DNA of 64,000 nt from Brachionus plicatilis (GCA_010279815.1 QEOQ01000206.1:385328-449327), one strand, 5' to 3'; counted from the stretch's first letter, positions 1-12,949 are shown. Notes: generated from the letters alone by a model not told the origin. Numbers and translations: made by a program.

Positions 1-17
1 ATTTTTAAGTGGTGTTT

Positions 18-53
<36 letters not shown>

Positions 54-240
54 AAAAGACCGCGAAGCGATATTACTCGCAGGGATACCCCTCAAAGCGA
101 TCGTCTCAATTCGTTTTTGATTTTAAAGGAGTCTACCGTCTCAGTTGCGACTAATTCGTCTGGTAGTCCGTTCCATACATTTGCTATCCGATTAATGAAG
201 AAGTTGTGTCTTTGCTGACAAGATGCCACGTTTTAAATAG
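1..240 (-). mobile_element. LINE 3' end with (TAG)n tail
   Basis: Reading the minus strand from about 240 to 80 gives a short open frame with NRIANVWNGLPDELV followed by a VDSFK motif and a stop. This is the conserved C-terminal tail of non-LTR retrotransposon reverse transcriptases (NRVxxxWNxLP...FKxxLD). Beyond the stop the element ends in a CTA/TAG microsatellite (18-53, twelve TAG units on the plus strand), typical of LINE families that end in a simple repeat. Only the 3' end is present, as expected for 5'-truncated insertion. The RT core is absent. Confidence 0.8.
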
Positions 241-2091
241 GAATTTTTAGTATTTTTATAAAAAAAAGAGTCATGAAAGCAAAATACAAAATTATAATCT
301 TAGTTAACTTGATCTTTTTGAAAAAGTTAATGTATTTTAATTACTAGTTTTAGCTTTCTATTGTTTTTTCAAGATTCGGATTGGAGTCTGACTTATTCGT
401 ATAAATTTTTAATTAATACAATAAATCAAAAGATTTATAAATTCATTAAAATCTCCTAATTTCTGAATCACTGTTTCTTATAAAGCAATGTTTTGAGGTG
501 AAAGCAAAGTCTTATTGCGCCTGAAAAAATTCTAAATCAAAACTTAAATTCTTATCAATTTAATTGATTTTGAACTGCAGATTTTTTTGTAAGCTTTAAA
601 ATGTGATACAAAAAATGTTTCATTTAACAGTCCAGTTTAAAGAAAAATATAAAGAATTATAAATTGATTATTTTTAATCAAATTATATGTTAATTTAGAA
701 TTCAAAACTAAAATTTTTGGTATGTTTGATTTTCAATTACTACAATAATTTTTAAAAAAATGTAAATTGTATTTCTTTAACAATTATAACTTATTTAAGT
801 AGAAATGACAGAAATTTAACATTTAAATAAAATAAATTAACAAGTTTCAAATAATATTCCAATTGTAATAATTAATTCTAATAGAATTTCTCTAATGGTC
901 TGGGATCATTGAGACAAAAAATAAATCTCAAAATATTGATATTTTTTGATCAATAATATTTTTTGTGATAGTCCAAACTAATTTTTTCTATTAAATTTAG
1001 TGAAACATATTTTGTTTCATGTCATTTTATCATCTCAGTCTAAAAAGCTCAATTTTTTTGAATCTAAATTAATGAAAAAGAATTTTATTTCTGTTTCTGT
1101 TCTTTTTGGAAGATTTTTAAGAAAATTCACCATGCCAGATTACGTAAAGTTACGCACTTTTGGGTAAAATTTTAACGTTAAATTACCAAGAAAAGTCAGA
1201 TTATAACACGACTGCAAATAAAATAAAATTTAGCGGTTTAGTGAAATTCGAATACAAATCGACATCAAATTCTTAATTTTTTGATAAATTAAAAAAAAAT
1301 ATTAGAAAAAATATCTCAACAACCTAAAAAAATTTTTCTCATGTAAGAAAAGACAAAAAATAATCAATAAGATTTAAAGAGATTATTGATTTGATTTACT
1401 TAAATAGAATAAAAATGTTTTATCTATATACTTTTATCTTTTACGTCGTCTTGTGGACAATATTTTCCAATTAGTTTAAGGAGGTCAACATAACTATATT
1501 ATTATGAGAATGATGAAACAAATATGTAATATAATATGCTCTTATCAATTTCAATAACTATTAGTTTTAGTAAATTGAGTTTTGGTTTTGGTTTTGGCAT
1601 ATTCGATGCAATCTTTAAGTTAATAGAATGAAATTTAATTTTTAAGCATATCAATAACTGATCTTCATATTAAAATCATTTAAACATAGATAAAATGACA
1701 TTGTTATTTACAAAAAAAGAAGAAATAAATTTTTTTAAATCGTATCACTTCAAAAATTGTATTATGATTATTTTTTAAAAGAAAAAAAGCTTTTTTAGTC
1801 TAAATCTTACAAATTTAAAATATTTCTAAATAATGAAAATTTTAATTCTAATTAATTTTTAATAATGCTTGCAAAGTTTACCCATGGGTTAGACTTTCTT
1901 TTTTTATTACATGTCTGGGTTCTTTTATAATTTAATGCATTTTTGGACTTGCAATTCATCTAGATTTAAAATAAAAAATTAATTTTTCAAAATTAATTTT
2001 TAAAATTTTCAATTCTAAAAAATGTTAGTATATTAGTAGGAAACTATTAAGCTTTAAAGTTCTTATGTATGCTAAATTGTTTTGTGATTTT
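241..2091. other. AT-rich intergenic DNA, no gene seen
   Basis: About 1.85 kb of very AT-rich sequence with no convincing open frame, splice structure or RNA gene on either strand. Confidence 0.6.
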
Positions 2092-2100
2092 TAGTTTTAA

Positions 2101-3099
2101 GGGGCTGTGAAGTTCATTTCAATTCGATCGTTTCAATTCAAAAAAATTTGAATAACTTTTTTACTAGTGTTGGGGGCCGGTCGAGAGGCCACGTGGCCGG
2201 CCAGAAAAAAAAAATGGCCGAGACCGTGGCCGGCCGTGCAAGCGGCCGAAAAACGGCCGGTCCATTTAACGGCCAATGACCGTGCCTGGCCGGCCAAGCC
2301 GCGGCCAACTGACGGACCGACCGTGAAATGGCCGGCCAAATTTTAAAAGACCGTGAGGTGGCCGTTCGACCTTCGGCCTAAAAAAAAAACGACCGTAAAG
2401 TGGCCGGCCAACTGACTGACCGACCGTGAAGTGGCCGGCCAAATTTTAGAAAACCGTGAGGTGGCCGGCCAAATTTTAGAAAACCGTGAGGTGGCCGGCC
2501 AACTATCGGCCAAAATAAAAACCGACCGCGAAGTGGCCGGCCAACTGACGGACCGACCGTGTGGTGGCCGGCCAACTGAAAGGCCGTAAAACGGCCGACC
2601 GTGTGCAGACCGGCCGGCCACTAAACGTTCCAAAAAAAAAATTTTACTTCACGGTTCTACCTCAAACCTCACGGTTTTCTAAAATTTGGCCGGCCACTTC
2701 ACGGTCGGTTTTTATTTTGGCCGATAGTTGGCCAGTTTAAGTGGCCGTTCAAGTCCGGCCGTAGACCGGCCGGCCAAAGTTGGCCGCCGCCCAACACTAT
2801 TTTTTACTATAAGGAATAATTTAGTTCTGTAAAATGCTTAATGTTTAAGCAACTTTGCTTAATCCGAAAATATATATCTGCAAAAACTCTGCAAAGTAAG
2901 TGCACAATTGATTTAAATACTTTTTAATGGTGTGCAAAATGCATAAAATTGCAGAGTATTTTGCAGACTTATTTTACTGAATTAAGCAAATTTGCTTATA
3001 ATTGAGCATTTTACAGAACTAAATTATCTCTTATAGTAAAAAAGTTATTCAAATTTTTCTGAATTGAAATGATCGAATTGAAACCAACTTCACAACCCC
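2101..3099. mobile_element. Palindromic (foldback) element with 9-bp flanking repeat
   Basis: Long terminal inverted repeats start GGGGCTGTGAAGTT at 2101 and end AACTTCACAACCCC at 3099. The arms continue inward through GAATAACTTTTTTACTATAA and TTTAGTTCTGTAAAATGCT, so most of the element folds on itself. TAGTTTTAA flanks it on both sides (2092-2100 and 3100-3108); 8 bp of this (AGTTTTAA) would fit a hAT-size duplication. No coding capacity is seen. Without the nested element at 2165-2799 and its target-site copy it would be about 356 bp, i.e. a MITE. Confidence 0.85.
2165..2799. mobile_element. GC-rich hAT-like element nested in the foldback element
   Basis: This 635-bp block is strongly GC-rich in an AT-rich region and packed with GGCCGGCC and CCGTGAGGTGGCC-type motifs, including repeats of about 30 bp near 2430-2500. 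Its ends are TAGTGTTGGG and CCCAACACTA, resembling hAT-superfamily termini. It is flanked by an 8-bp direct repeat TTTTTTAC (2157-2164 and 2800-2807). Removing the block and one repeat copy restores the left arm of the surrounding palindrome so that it matches the right arm. Open frames across it are by-products of the repeat; I do not call a gene. Assignment to hAT rests on target-site length and end sequence only. Confidence 0.85.
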
Positions 3100-3108
3100 T
3101 AGTTTTAA

Positions 3109-3557
3109 TGTATGTTTGAACTGTAAGTTTTTTTGATTAAATTTTTGTATGCTAAAAAAATTTTTAAGCATCTTAATAATACTTTTAAGTGTGCTGAGAA
3201 TGTGAACCCCATTAAGGACGCTACGGAGCTTTGTTTGATTAATTTAATATTTAAAAAATTCCAAATTCTACTTAATAATGAATTAGTAATGTCAAATAAA
3301 TGCTTTTTCAATAGTTTTATTTGTTTTAATTAATAAATGAGCATTATGATTTTATTAATTAAGTTGAAAAAATAAAGATAAATATTTTATAATAACAAGA
3401 AAATTTTCCTAAACAAATCATTTCGACTTAGGGTGTCAATTTTTTAAAATAAAAATTATTCGATAAAAATTTATTTGTTTAAATAAATTACAATTATTAA
3501 CAAAACGGGAATAAAAACGATCTCGAATCAAAAATAAAATGAAAATTTTATTTTCAA
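3109..3557. other. Short intergenic stretch 3' of PKNOX
   Basis: AT-rich. Several AATAAA-like motifs on the minus strand lie just past the PKNOX stop codon and could serve polyadenylation. A slightly GC-richer patch at 3180-3240 is open on the plus strand, but I recognise nothing in it. Confidence 0.4.
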
Positions 3558-6500
3558 TTATGGTTTTTGATGAGGAAAAAAACTAGAGCCTGGCAGAACA
3601 CAATTTAAACTTGAAGTCGGTGTTGTCATATTATAGCTTTGCATTTGATGATAAAACTGTTGTTGCATAAATTCGATTAATTTATTTTCATTGTTCTTTT
3701 TTGTTTCATCATTACCAATTAAATTCTCTATCCTAAAACCTTTTTCAAAAAATTAAAAAATTAAAAAAAATTTTTTTCAAATTAATTTTATTCACCATTG
3801 GGCTTTTGTGGTGAGCTTTTGGAAGATTGAGCATTAGTTTTTAAGTTATACACCGGATTACTTGATACTAATTGACATTGATTCGGAGATAGACTCAACA
3901 CTGGGTTAAGTTGTGCATACATTTGGTGATAGAAATTATCACTTCTTTTTTGCCTGATGTCGCTAGTGCTAGCTTGATTGCTAGACTGGCTGGTCTCTCT
4001 TTGAAAGGACTCATTTCCTGTTTTTATTTTTTTCGCCACTGGACCTTCTTCAATGGCATTTTGACAGTATCTGTCTGACTCTTGTCTGCTACTCTTTTGT
4101 CCAAAATGACTAAGACTCGGAGGCCAATATCTGCTACTGTCAACACAAAATAAACTCATGATCAAAGAACAATTTAATTTAAAAATACTTTTGATACGGC
4201 TTTATGCTTGACACTTGAGGTGACTTTTTCTTTTTGGTCAGATCGGGATTTGAAGCTTCCAACATTGGCTGTAGAATGCGTCGACGAGCATTTATGAACC
4301 AGTTGTTCACTTGAATTAGAGTTAAATTTGTTTTCATGGCTATTTGCTTCTTTTCCTCTTCAGTTGGATACGGATGCTTCAATAAAATAAATTACTACTT
4401 ATCCATCTTATTTTTTGTTCTATTAGACTTACCACGATGTGCTGGAAGAGCCATTTTTTCATCACATTAGTGGCACTTTTGGGCAAAATTCCGCGCTTAT
4501 TTTTTGAACTTAGAGAGTCGTCATTGTTTGACGAGTAGGACTTGTTCACACATGACGAAGATGATGAAGACGACTTCTCGGCGTAAGTGGATACGTGAGA
4601 CTTAACAGACACATTGTCATCAAAATCGTCAATATCTTCTTCAATATTTGCGCTATCATTCAGATACTGGTTATCTTCATCACATAGATGGTTAGCTTCC
4701 TCTTGAAAATCAATTGATAAATTGTTCGATGTTTCGCTTTGATTTGAATTGTCACTTTTATCAGTTGAAAGCATGTTGAATTTAATTTTAGATAGGCTAA
4801 CATTGGGCGAAATTTCATAAGGTGAGTTTTCGCGCTTGATCGGAGTTGATGTTGTGCAAAATTCGCCACTCAGTTTACTTAGTTTTTTAGGTGGATTTTT
4901 TTTTAATCTTTTTGCTTTGGCACTTGAGCTCGATTTTTCTTGTTCATCTAGTTCAGTGGACTGTTCATCTTCCTCATCTATGTTGAATATGTTATCGCTA
5001 TTGAGCTTCACTTTGAGCGCCTTTACATACTGCTCCACAAAATCGCTACATAATTCGCTCACTTTTTCAATTTCAATCAAATTAATTCTCAACACCAGTA
5101 TTGTGTTCATTATCTTTAAATTAGTAATTTTTATTGTCAAGTAAAAAATTAAATAAAATAAAAATTGAATTAAAATATTTAAAAAATTTAAATGTTTAAA
5201 TTTGTTAATTTTTTTTTGGCCGATTTTTAATTATTCACTGTAATAATTGACTTGATAGGCGCATTATATTTTTTAAGATTGAATTTTTGCTATATTTTGT
5301 ATTTGCGGTAAAAAAAATTTAAATTAAAAAAATTGTTTTAAAAATTTCATTAAAAAATGGTAATAATTTAGTCAAGGTTAAATTTTAAAAATATTTGAAA
5401 TTTATGTAACAAATTTTTTATTTATCTATAAAATTTATTAACAAATATTTTAAATAATTTTATATTTGATTACAATAAAAACTAAAACAAGTTAAATTAT
5501 AATGTTTTTATTTAAATTTGCGATAGTTATTTCGACTTTAAGTCTGCTTCAGGCAATGGAGAAAAATATATTAAATTTTTAATGCTTAAATAGTAAACAA
5601 TTAACACGCTTTAAAATTTTTATTTATCTATAAAATTTATAAACAAATATTTTAAATAATTTTATATTTGATTATCTTGTTGGTAAAACATTGATCTGAA
5701 AATGTAAAAAATTGCATCAGTTATTTTTAGATCAAATGTTTCATTCTGCGAAACTTTGTACTTTTATTTAAAAGGCAATGCATTTGCAAAGAATTTTTGT
5801 TTTACTTTGAACCCAAACAGATTTCCAGGATAATTTGATTGTTTTTCATTAAAACAGTCAATTTTTCACTTTTTTATAATTTATGAAATTATATCAGCTA
5901 AGTTCATTTTTAGGAGTTATTTTCTATCAAAGAAATGAAAAAAAAATCTTTTTTAAATTTTATACTAAAATTTCAAAATGGTTTTTGGACTACTAATTTT
6001 CCATTTTAAATTACTTTATTTAATTTTTATTTTTGATTCATTTTATTATTCGCAATTAAAATCATAAAAATGCTTTGTTCCATTCTGAGCTGCTTGAGGG
6101 TAAATTCGAACTATTTAGTTAATGATAAAAAAACTCAAAAATGCTTTAATAAAAATATAATTCTACAACAAACAAAAGATAATCATATTTGTCAAGATTA
6201 TTTAAATTTTCGGGGCAAATCTGGTGACTAAGTCACATGATTTATTTGACGGATAATTGTCAAACAATTTTCGACAACAAAAAAATTGAAAATAATTAAT
6301 TTATCTTATCCTTTATTATATTTAGCTCATTTAAAGTATCTATCAATTTCGAAACAAAAAATTTCATTAAGATTAAACATTTTTATCGCTAAATTAATTT
6401 ACTATCTCAAAATAAAGCAATTAAAAAATAAATTTCTTACCAACTCGTCAACCGATAAATAAATTTGCTTTAAATGATCATTGGGAGAATATTTTATCAT

Positions 6501-7150
6501 ATTGTCAAGACTCTGATCCACAAGTCTTTGCTCATTTTCTTTTAAAAACTTTTTCAGCTCAGTATCAAAACACATTGAACCTGATCCGTTGATTATCTTT
6601 AATTTATTTTAAATTTTAAAATAAAATTAACAAAAAAAAAAATAAAAAAAAATACTTTGTCAGAGGACACTAATAAATCCGGGCTAAGAGTAGCCAATTC
6701 GCATTTTTCGAACATGAATTTGAGAAGTGGAAATAAACGGTGTTCGTAAATAAGTGTTTTTTCCAATTCCAAATTTGAGGCCTCAATCGAACGAGACAAC
6801 TTGTCATCTAAATATTTTAAGCGCTCTCTGTTCTTGTTTCCTGATTCTTTTCTGTCCAAACTTTTGTTACTTTGCATGCTAAATGGATGGTTTTGTTTGT
6901 ATTGGTGCGGAAAATTGACCGGCATAGAGGAAACCGGACAATTGTGGTTGACAAAGTAGCTTGGAGTGAAAAAAGTGGGCCCTTGCATCATTGAATGGTA
7001 CGAGTTGCTGTACAATACTTGGTTGAGAAAATTTTGAGCTTGTTCGATTGAAGTTGAGGTCATTGTTGCATTGGACAGCATAAGAGATTCAAATAAGTTG
7101 TTTGGACTGATTTTGGATGCCAAATTTTTATTTTGGTCAATACCGGACAT
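3558..7150 (-). CDS. PKNOX: PKNOX/PREP-type TALE homeodomain transcription factor
   Basis: Six exons: 7150-6656, 6596-6441, 5113-4433, 4376-4198, 4136-3796, 3727-3558 (674 codons including stop). Phases agree at every junction. The start is ATG at 7148-7150. Residues about 130-265 form the MEIS/PKNOX N-terminal region that binds PBX partners ([20 protein letters not shown], then SMCFDTEL, then [16 protein letters not shown]). The homeodomain spans about 421-482, with the TALE loop PYP and recognition helix [24 protein letters not shown] and [12 protein letters not shown] are closer to PKNOX than to MEIS. The protein acts in the nucleus with PBX-class factors. It is longer than vertebrate PKNOX1 (about 436 residues) because of a long N-terminus and an acidic, serine-rich linker in exon 3. 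The last exon uses the second of two nearby acceptors, because the first gives a stop; the C-terminus is therefore the least certain part. Confidence 0.93.
5413..5674. repeat. 60-bp direct repeat pair in PKNOX intron 2
   Basis: TTTATCTATAAAATTTATTA and the following roughly 40 bp at 5413-5472 recur almost unchanged at 5616-5674, about 200 bp away, inside the 1.3-kb intron between PKNOX exons 2 and 3. Confidence 0.75.
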
Positions 7151-10100
7151 TTTAAGCTTTAAATATAAATTTAAATTGACAAATTACAGTTCATTTCAAA
7201 TCAACACCTAAGTAAGTCTATGTCTATGAAAATAAAATAAGATATCAAAAAAAAAACAAAGAGAACTCTTGAAAAAAATTTAATTCGGGTCGATGTTTAA
7301 AATATCAAGAAAATTTTGCTCCAAAAATTATCTATTTCTATTTTGAAAAAAGATAAAAAAATGTTTAAAAGAGTGATTTATCAATTGATAGATTGAACAA
7401 GTTCGCTTCCATTCAAACCTATTCCTATCAAGTCATTTCATTCTCGGAATTGTTTGGTCAGCAACAAAAAAGTTATTTTTTTTGCTTAAATAGAAAAATG
7501 ATTTCCAGTAAAAATTCTCAACTTATTCGAACAGACTTAATTTAAATAAACAATTTTCTAATTGAAATTGTACATCTTAAAAACAAATTTAAACTAATCG
7601 ATTTATCTTTTCTTTTTTTTTATTTGAGCTGATATCTTTCATGCACCTAGTTGGTCCTCTTAATTTGTTCACTTATCTACAAGCTTCTTTGAACCTAGTG
7701 GGTATTAAAAGCTTTCAATTAATGTTTGATCTCATTGCTCGCTTGTGTCTAAAGAAACAAAAAATTACTTCTTCTTATCTTGCTGAAATAAAAAGCAAAC
7801 AAAGTTTGTTTAGTTTTTTACCAAATTTTAGACATTAGGTTTCGGGCTTATGGACATATTTTAGGTAGCTGAATATAAATTCAGTGTTTTGTTGCAATCT
7901 AATCAAAAGATAAATTGTTTTTAATTGTTTTATTTCAAACGAAGAAGAGTGTTATTAATAATGTCGATTGCAACTATCATTTAGAGCCTAATAGTATTTT
8001 AATTGCAATTTGAAATGAAGATAAAATTTTTGATTCTTGCTGTTTGTCCATTAAATTGGCTTAAATAAATGACACTTGGCCAACGAGTTAGATTGTATCG
8101 AGTTTTAAAACACCGACTCACTTAGCAGCTTTACTCTTATCAAGCCAGAACACAAACAATGAAAATCTAATAACAAATTTGGAATAACAAGAAAAAAATA
8201 TGTAAGTTTTGTATTGATTTAATTCTACTAGTAGATAAACAAATCGACTCGAATACTTGGAGCATTCATTTTTCACAGCTGTGTTCGCCAAAATGAACAT
8301 ACAATTTTACATTTTGGGCTTGATTTTATCAAGTTTTAGCTACTAACACTTATTTGGAAGTTCAAGTGAAATTTTCATGTAATACTAAACTTGTTAAAAG
8401 TTAAAAATTTTCTTTTAATTGATTTTCAAATAAGTCTATTCATATGCTTTAGCTATTCATTCTTTATCTGAATTAATTGACTGATGTACATAGTTATTAA
8501 CTATATCATTCAAATATGGATCGATGTACAAACATCTACACTCTGCTACCCCTTCTTACTTAAATCTTAAATTGAATTATTTTCCTATTTAAATTTAACA
8601 AAATTAAATTATGAAAATAAGAGTGACAAATTTAAATTGTGCAAGGTGAATTATCTTTAATCATGAGATGTCTCAATGACAGTAACTGCCTGCAAAAAAT
8701 CTGCAAATACATTACGCAACTAATTTCCAAATAACCTTAGTTTTTTATTAAAAAAAATAATCCTTCATCAAAAAGTCAAACTGAAAACAAAAAGAGACCA
8801 TAAAATGATTATTTTGGTCAAATAAAAGTTTCTTCTCAGTCTTGTATGCTCAATTGTAATTTTAAAATGTATTGAACCATTTGCAATAAAAGATTATCCT
8901 TTTTTATTTTAGTTCTTTACTCTGCAAATTTCTGCACAAAAAAATTTTGTATTACTAAAATGAAGTTCAGAAAATTCAAAGTTAAAAAATATGTTTATTG
9001 ACTTGGCTAATAATTCAGGTAAAATATATCTAATTAAATTTAAATTTGAAATTGAGCATCAAAAAACATCATAAGATGTGACACAAAACTAAAATTTGGT
9101 TCATTAAGTGGATATGTTTAAAAAATTTTCAAATTTCAAATTTTCAATTCCTTTTTGAAGTGACACTGATTTAAATATCACAAAAAAATGAATGAAAGTT
9201 ACAATAAAAATCAACTGTTTTTAGAATAAGCCTTTAGTAAAGAGGTTTTTATTGTTGAATAAGTGTCAAAATATGCCTAACAGCACAATCACTGATTTGG
9301 CCTAACCATAAACCTTATTTTTTTACTTATTTAAAATAAAATAAAAACAAATAGGAAAAAAGTTACATTTTTTTTTCAATCATCATGAATAAATTGGTAA
9401 GTCTAAAAATTTGGCAAAAATTAAAAAAATTAAAATTTTTACCTAAGACTCGGTTAATTTATTTTTTTAAAACTTATATCTTTGTCAATTATTTGATTAA
9501 CTGTCTTAAAAAATTAATTAAATCTTATATTTTTATGAAATTTATTTTTTCTACTCAATTAGTACTATAAATATTTCTTGTAAGTGATATAATCGAATAA
9601 TAAAAAACTGAAAGTGTCGCTTATTGTCTTATGCAAGATAATAGCTACAATATTTTTGAGTTTTTTTTTGCTGAGAAAAACAATTTATTAATTATAACAT
9701 ATTTTGGATATTTTACTTGTCTTATCTCTTTATTAAATAAAAATGTCGAAAAAAATATCTTATCGACATTCCGAATTGGACTGAAAATGTCGTGATCCCA
9801 ACCTGATACTTTTGATTTCGAAATTATCTCACAGTTATTTTAAATTGATTAATTTAATTTTTTTTAGAAAAAATTGCAATAATCAAAATGTAATATTGAA
9901 ATTTATTTAGATTTAAATAAAAAATGCCCTAATCCAAAATATGGTAAAAGAAGTACAAACTTGAATTTCGTGACATACTCAATTATCACTTAGTCTTTAT
10001 CTTTTTGCATAATCTTTCCAAAAATCACATAAAAAGAATTTTGAACTAAATTAAGTATTTTTTTCGTGATTGGCTAATAAAAACAAAAAGCCAAAAATTA

Positions 10101-12562
10101 AATCTCCTAAAATTTTAATTGACAATTTTTATAATTTCAAAATTGGAGAAAAGCTTGTAGAAATATGGCAAAATTGCATAATTGACAATGCCATATAAAC
10201 TAACGCTAAATTAATAGTTTTGATATTAATAGAACCAATTTTTCCAAACAATACCACAAGTTTAAATTAAAAAGACAATAGACTAAAAAGAATTCAACAA
10301 TAGTCACCTATGGTACGTATTTTACAATCTTACAATTTTTATTTCTATTAAAAAAATTTATTTGTTCGAAAATATTTTAAAATAAAAATTTCATACCTTT
10401 AAAAACTATTAATTGATTAGCTCCTATTCGTTTGATATACTAATTTAATTAAAAATGACTTAAACAATTTAAATCTTGTTTCTATTCAAAAGCGAGATTT
10501 TTTTACAACTTGAAATTAAGCAAATGACTGGTCGGTTGATTAAAACAAAAACAAGAGACTTGAAATCAAAAAGTGGCAAAATTAATTGAAACAAATTCAA
10601 TTTACCTTTATTTTTTGTTCTATAAATAAAAAGTTTCAATAAACCTTTCGGGCAATTGATTTTGATTTTGAGATTAAATTAATTTTGTTTAAGCTTTAGA
10701 AAAATAAAGTGCCAATGTATGTTGTCTATGGCTTAAGAATTACAACAGTTTAATATCTTTCAAGTGCCTATTTGACCAAATATTTGACACGGCGATTTTT
10801 CTATAGTAGCCTTAAATTCAAATGACAAAAGGAAATAGAATTAATTTCAATGACAGATTTTATGGTTAGCAACTGGAGCAGTTAAACTTTATGACAGTGG
10901 CACAAAGTTAGATAAAATTTTTATTTCAATTAAGTGATTAAAATTTTTGAATTTTTGTTTTTTTAAGTAATAAAAAAATTTTCGAAATTTATTTCTTATC
11001 TTTTTTAAAGAAATTAACTTCGCAAAAAATCTGTCTATTTTTCTCGAACAAATTCTCCATAGTGATTGATGTCTTAGGCTATTTTAAGGTAAATTTACTA
11101 TACACAGTTGCATTATTCACCTTATCTAGAAACCAATAAGTTTAAAAATTTTATTATCAAGTCTTAAGAATTTTATTTCTTATATTACCTTAATAAATTT
11201 TGATCAAGCTTCATAGTTTAAATCTCAGTCGATAGGATCTTTTATCGAAAAATAAAAATATTTAATGACTAAATAGTGAGGTTACTAAAAAGAATTTCAA
11301 GATTCATCTGATTCTTTAGTATTATCTATTTAGTTCAAAATTTAAAATCTTTATTAGAAATATATGTATGGTTAAGAAGCTTTAAGTCAATCACATGTTC
11401 ATTCGTCAATTATCTCATTTATTTATTTTTTAATAATTTTGAATCATATGCCAAAATACTGTTTCTTTTTGCCTTATTTTGGGCGTTGTGAAATTTAAAT
11501 CAAAATCTGTGCAAATTAATTTCGTTTTAGTTTTAATACTTTTAAATAGGGTACAATTTTGCAGACTTCTGCAGTAAGTAAAACAAAAGATGTTTCGATT
11601 TGTTTCATTTACAGAATAAGTTTTTGACATTTAGAACAAAAGTTATTATTTTTTTTTTATTTTTGTATTGGAACTTTTGTATGATATTCCATAGTGACCT
11701 TTTTTGTTATTTTTACCATGAAGCTGAATATAAGAACCGAGTCTGCATTTCATTCGACCATGGTTTAGCCTTAATTATCTAAATTTTTAGATTGAACAAA
11801 AAGTCCAAGATGAATTTCAAATCAATAAAGTTTTATTAAAAATAAATTTGAATCTTTGAATTTTAAGAAGGGGTGATATCAAATGATTTTAAAATTAATG
11901 TGTTAATTAATTTTAGAAAAAGTACAAAAACAACTTTGAAATTTTGGATAACATTTAATATTGGCTTTTTTGATTTTTATTTTAAACCTTAAAAATTATT
12001 AATTTTATAAAATCTAAAAATAAAAAATAAAATGAAATAGCTTATTTAAAATTTTCAAAATAAAATTGATTCTACACTATGCATATAAATTAAAATTTAA
12101 TTAAAATTTTAATAAATGAATGCAATCAGCAAAAATGAATAAACTTACTCTGATTCCCTGCTCTTTACTTTTGTAACACATTTAAGCCATGAAATAAAAG
12201 ATAGACTGACTAGCTCTAAATATTGAATTCTAGAAAATTGTCATTTTAAATTTCAAAATTTTCATTTTCTATTTTTATCATCGTCAAGCCTGTCGTAATT
12301 TTTGAATAAATTAAATTAGATTAAATTAAATTATATTATTAAATCATATATTTTAAAATAAATTTCTAAAGAGACATCTAAATAGTGCGCTAAAAGCAGA
12401 GCTGTATTCCAAATTAAAGTCCAAGTCAAAAACTTTTAAAATTAAAATGTTCAAATTTATGGCCTTTTTAATTAAGATTTTGAAATATAGGAAGTCTTTG
12501 TTTCTCTAAATATTCTAGATATAAAAGAAAAATCAAAAAAATTTTTGAGACTATATTTTAAC
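7151..12562. other. Long AT-rich gap upstream of PKNOX
   Basis: About 5.4 kb without a supportable gene on either strand. Short open frames (for example 7641-7838 plus, 8118-8300 minus, 9385-9570 plus, 11600-11782 plus) are low-complexity, lack recognisable motifs and show no partner exons. The first few hundred bases must include the PKNOX promoter, but I cannot place a core element. Confidence 0.5.
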
Positions 12563-12916
12563 TGGCAAGCAAAATCAATTCTAATGCAAAGTCTTATTAT
12601 AAATTATACTAGACAAAATTTGAACAACATAAAAGGCAATAACAGTAGTTGCGGACAAAAAAAGGCGCATAACATTTTATGAATGCAATAATGATTTGAA
12701 CTCAATGATCGATACTGATAAAGTAGCTGATCTTGTTCTATTAATGATTGATTCGAGCTTTGGCTTCGAAATGAAAATATCTGAATATTTGTCAAGTGCA
12801 TGGTTTTCCACAAATAATGGGCGTTCTAACTCACATGGACATGATCAAAAATCTAAAAGCTCTTAAAAAAACTAAAAAAAAGCTCAAACATCGTTTTTGG
12901 ACTGAAATTTACCAAG
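12563..12916 (+). pseudogene. BMS1: BMS1 (ribosome-biogenesis GTPase) pseudogene fragment
   Basis: Translating three overlapping frames on the plus strand gives consecutive blocks typical of the BMS1 GTPase domain: KSILMQSLIINYTRQNLN just after the P-loop position, then DLNSMIDTDKVADLVLLMID and SSFGFEMKISEYL, then QVHGFPQIMGVLTHMDMIKN and LKHRFWTEIYQG. BMS1 is a nucleolar GTPase for 40S subunit assembly. Frame changes at about 12637 and 12790 break the reading frame, and nothing before the P-loop or after TEIYQG is present. It ends at a sequence resembling a splice donor (CAAG/GTAATA at 12916), which suggests a DNA-level copy of one exon rather than a complete retrocopy. LINE debris follows immediately. 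Confidence 0.85.
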
Positions 12917-12949
12917 GTAATAATTATAATAAGGTTATAGAATAAAGAT

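Noticed and set aside
2133..2633. Open frames of 60-96 codons in the GC-rich block
   Set aside because: They are translations of GGCCGGCC-type repeats in several frames; no protein-like pattern apart from the repeat.
4660..5144. Open frames on either strand overlapping PKNOX exon 3
   Set aside because: Shadows of the real exon in other frames.
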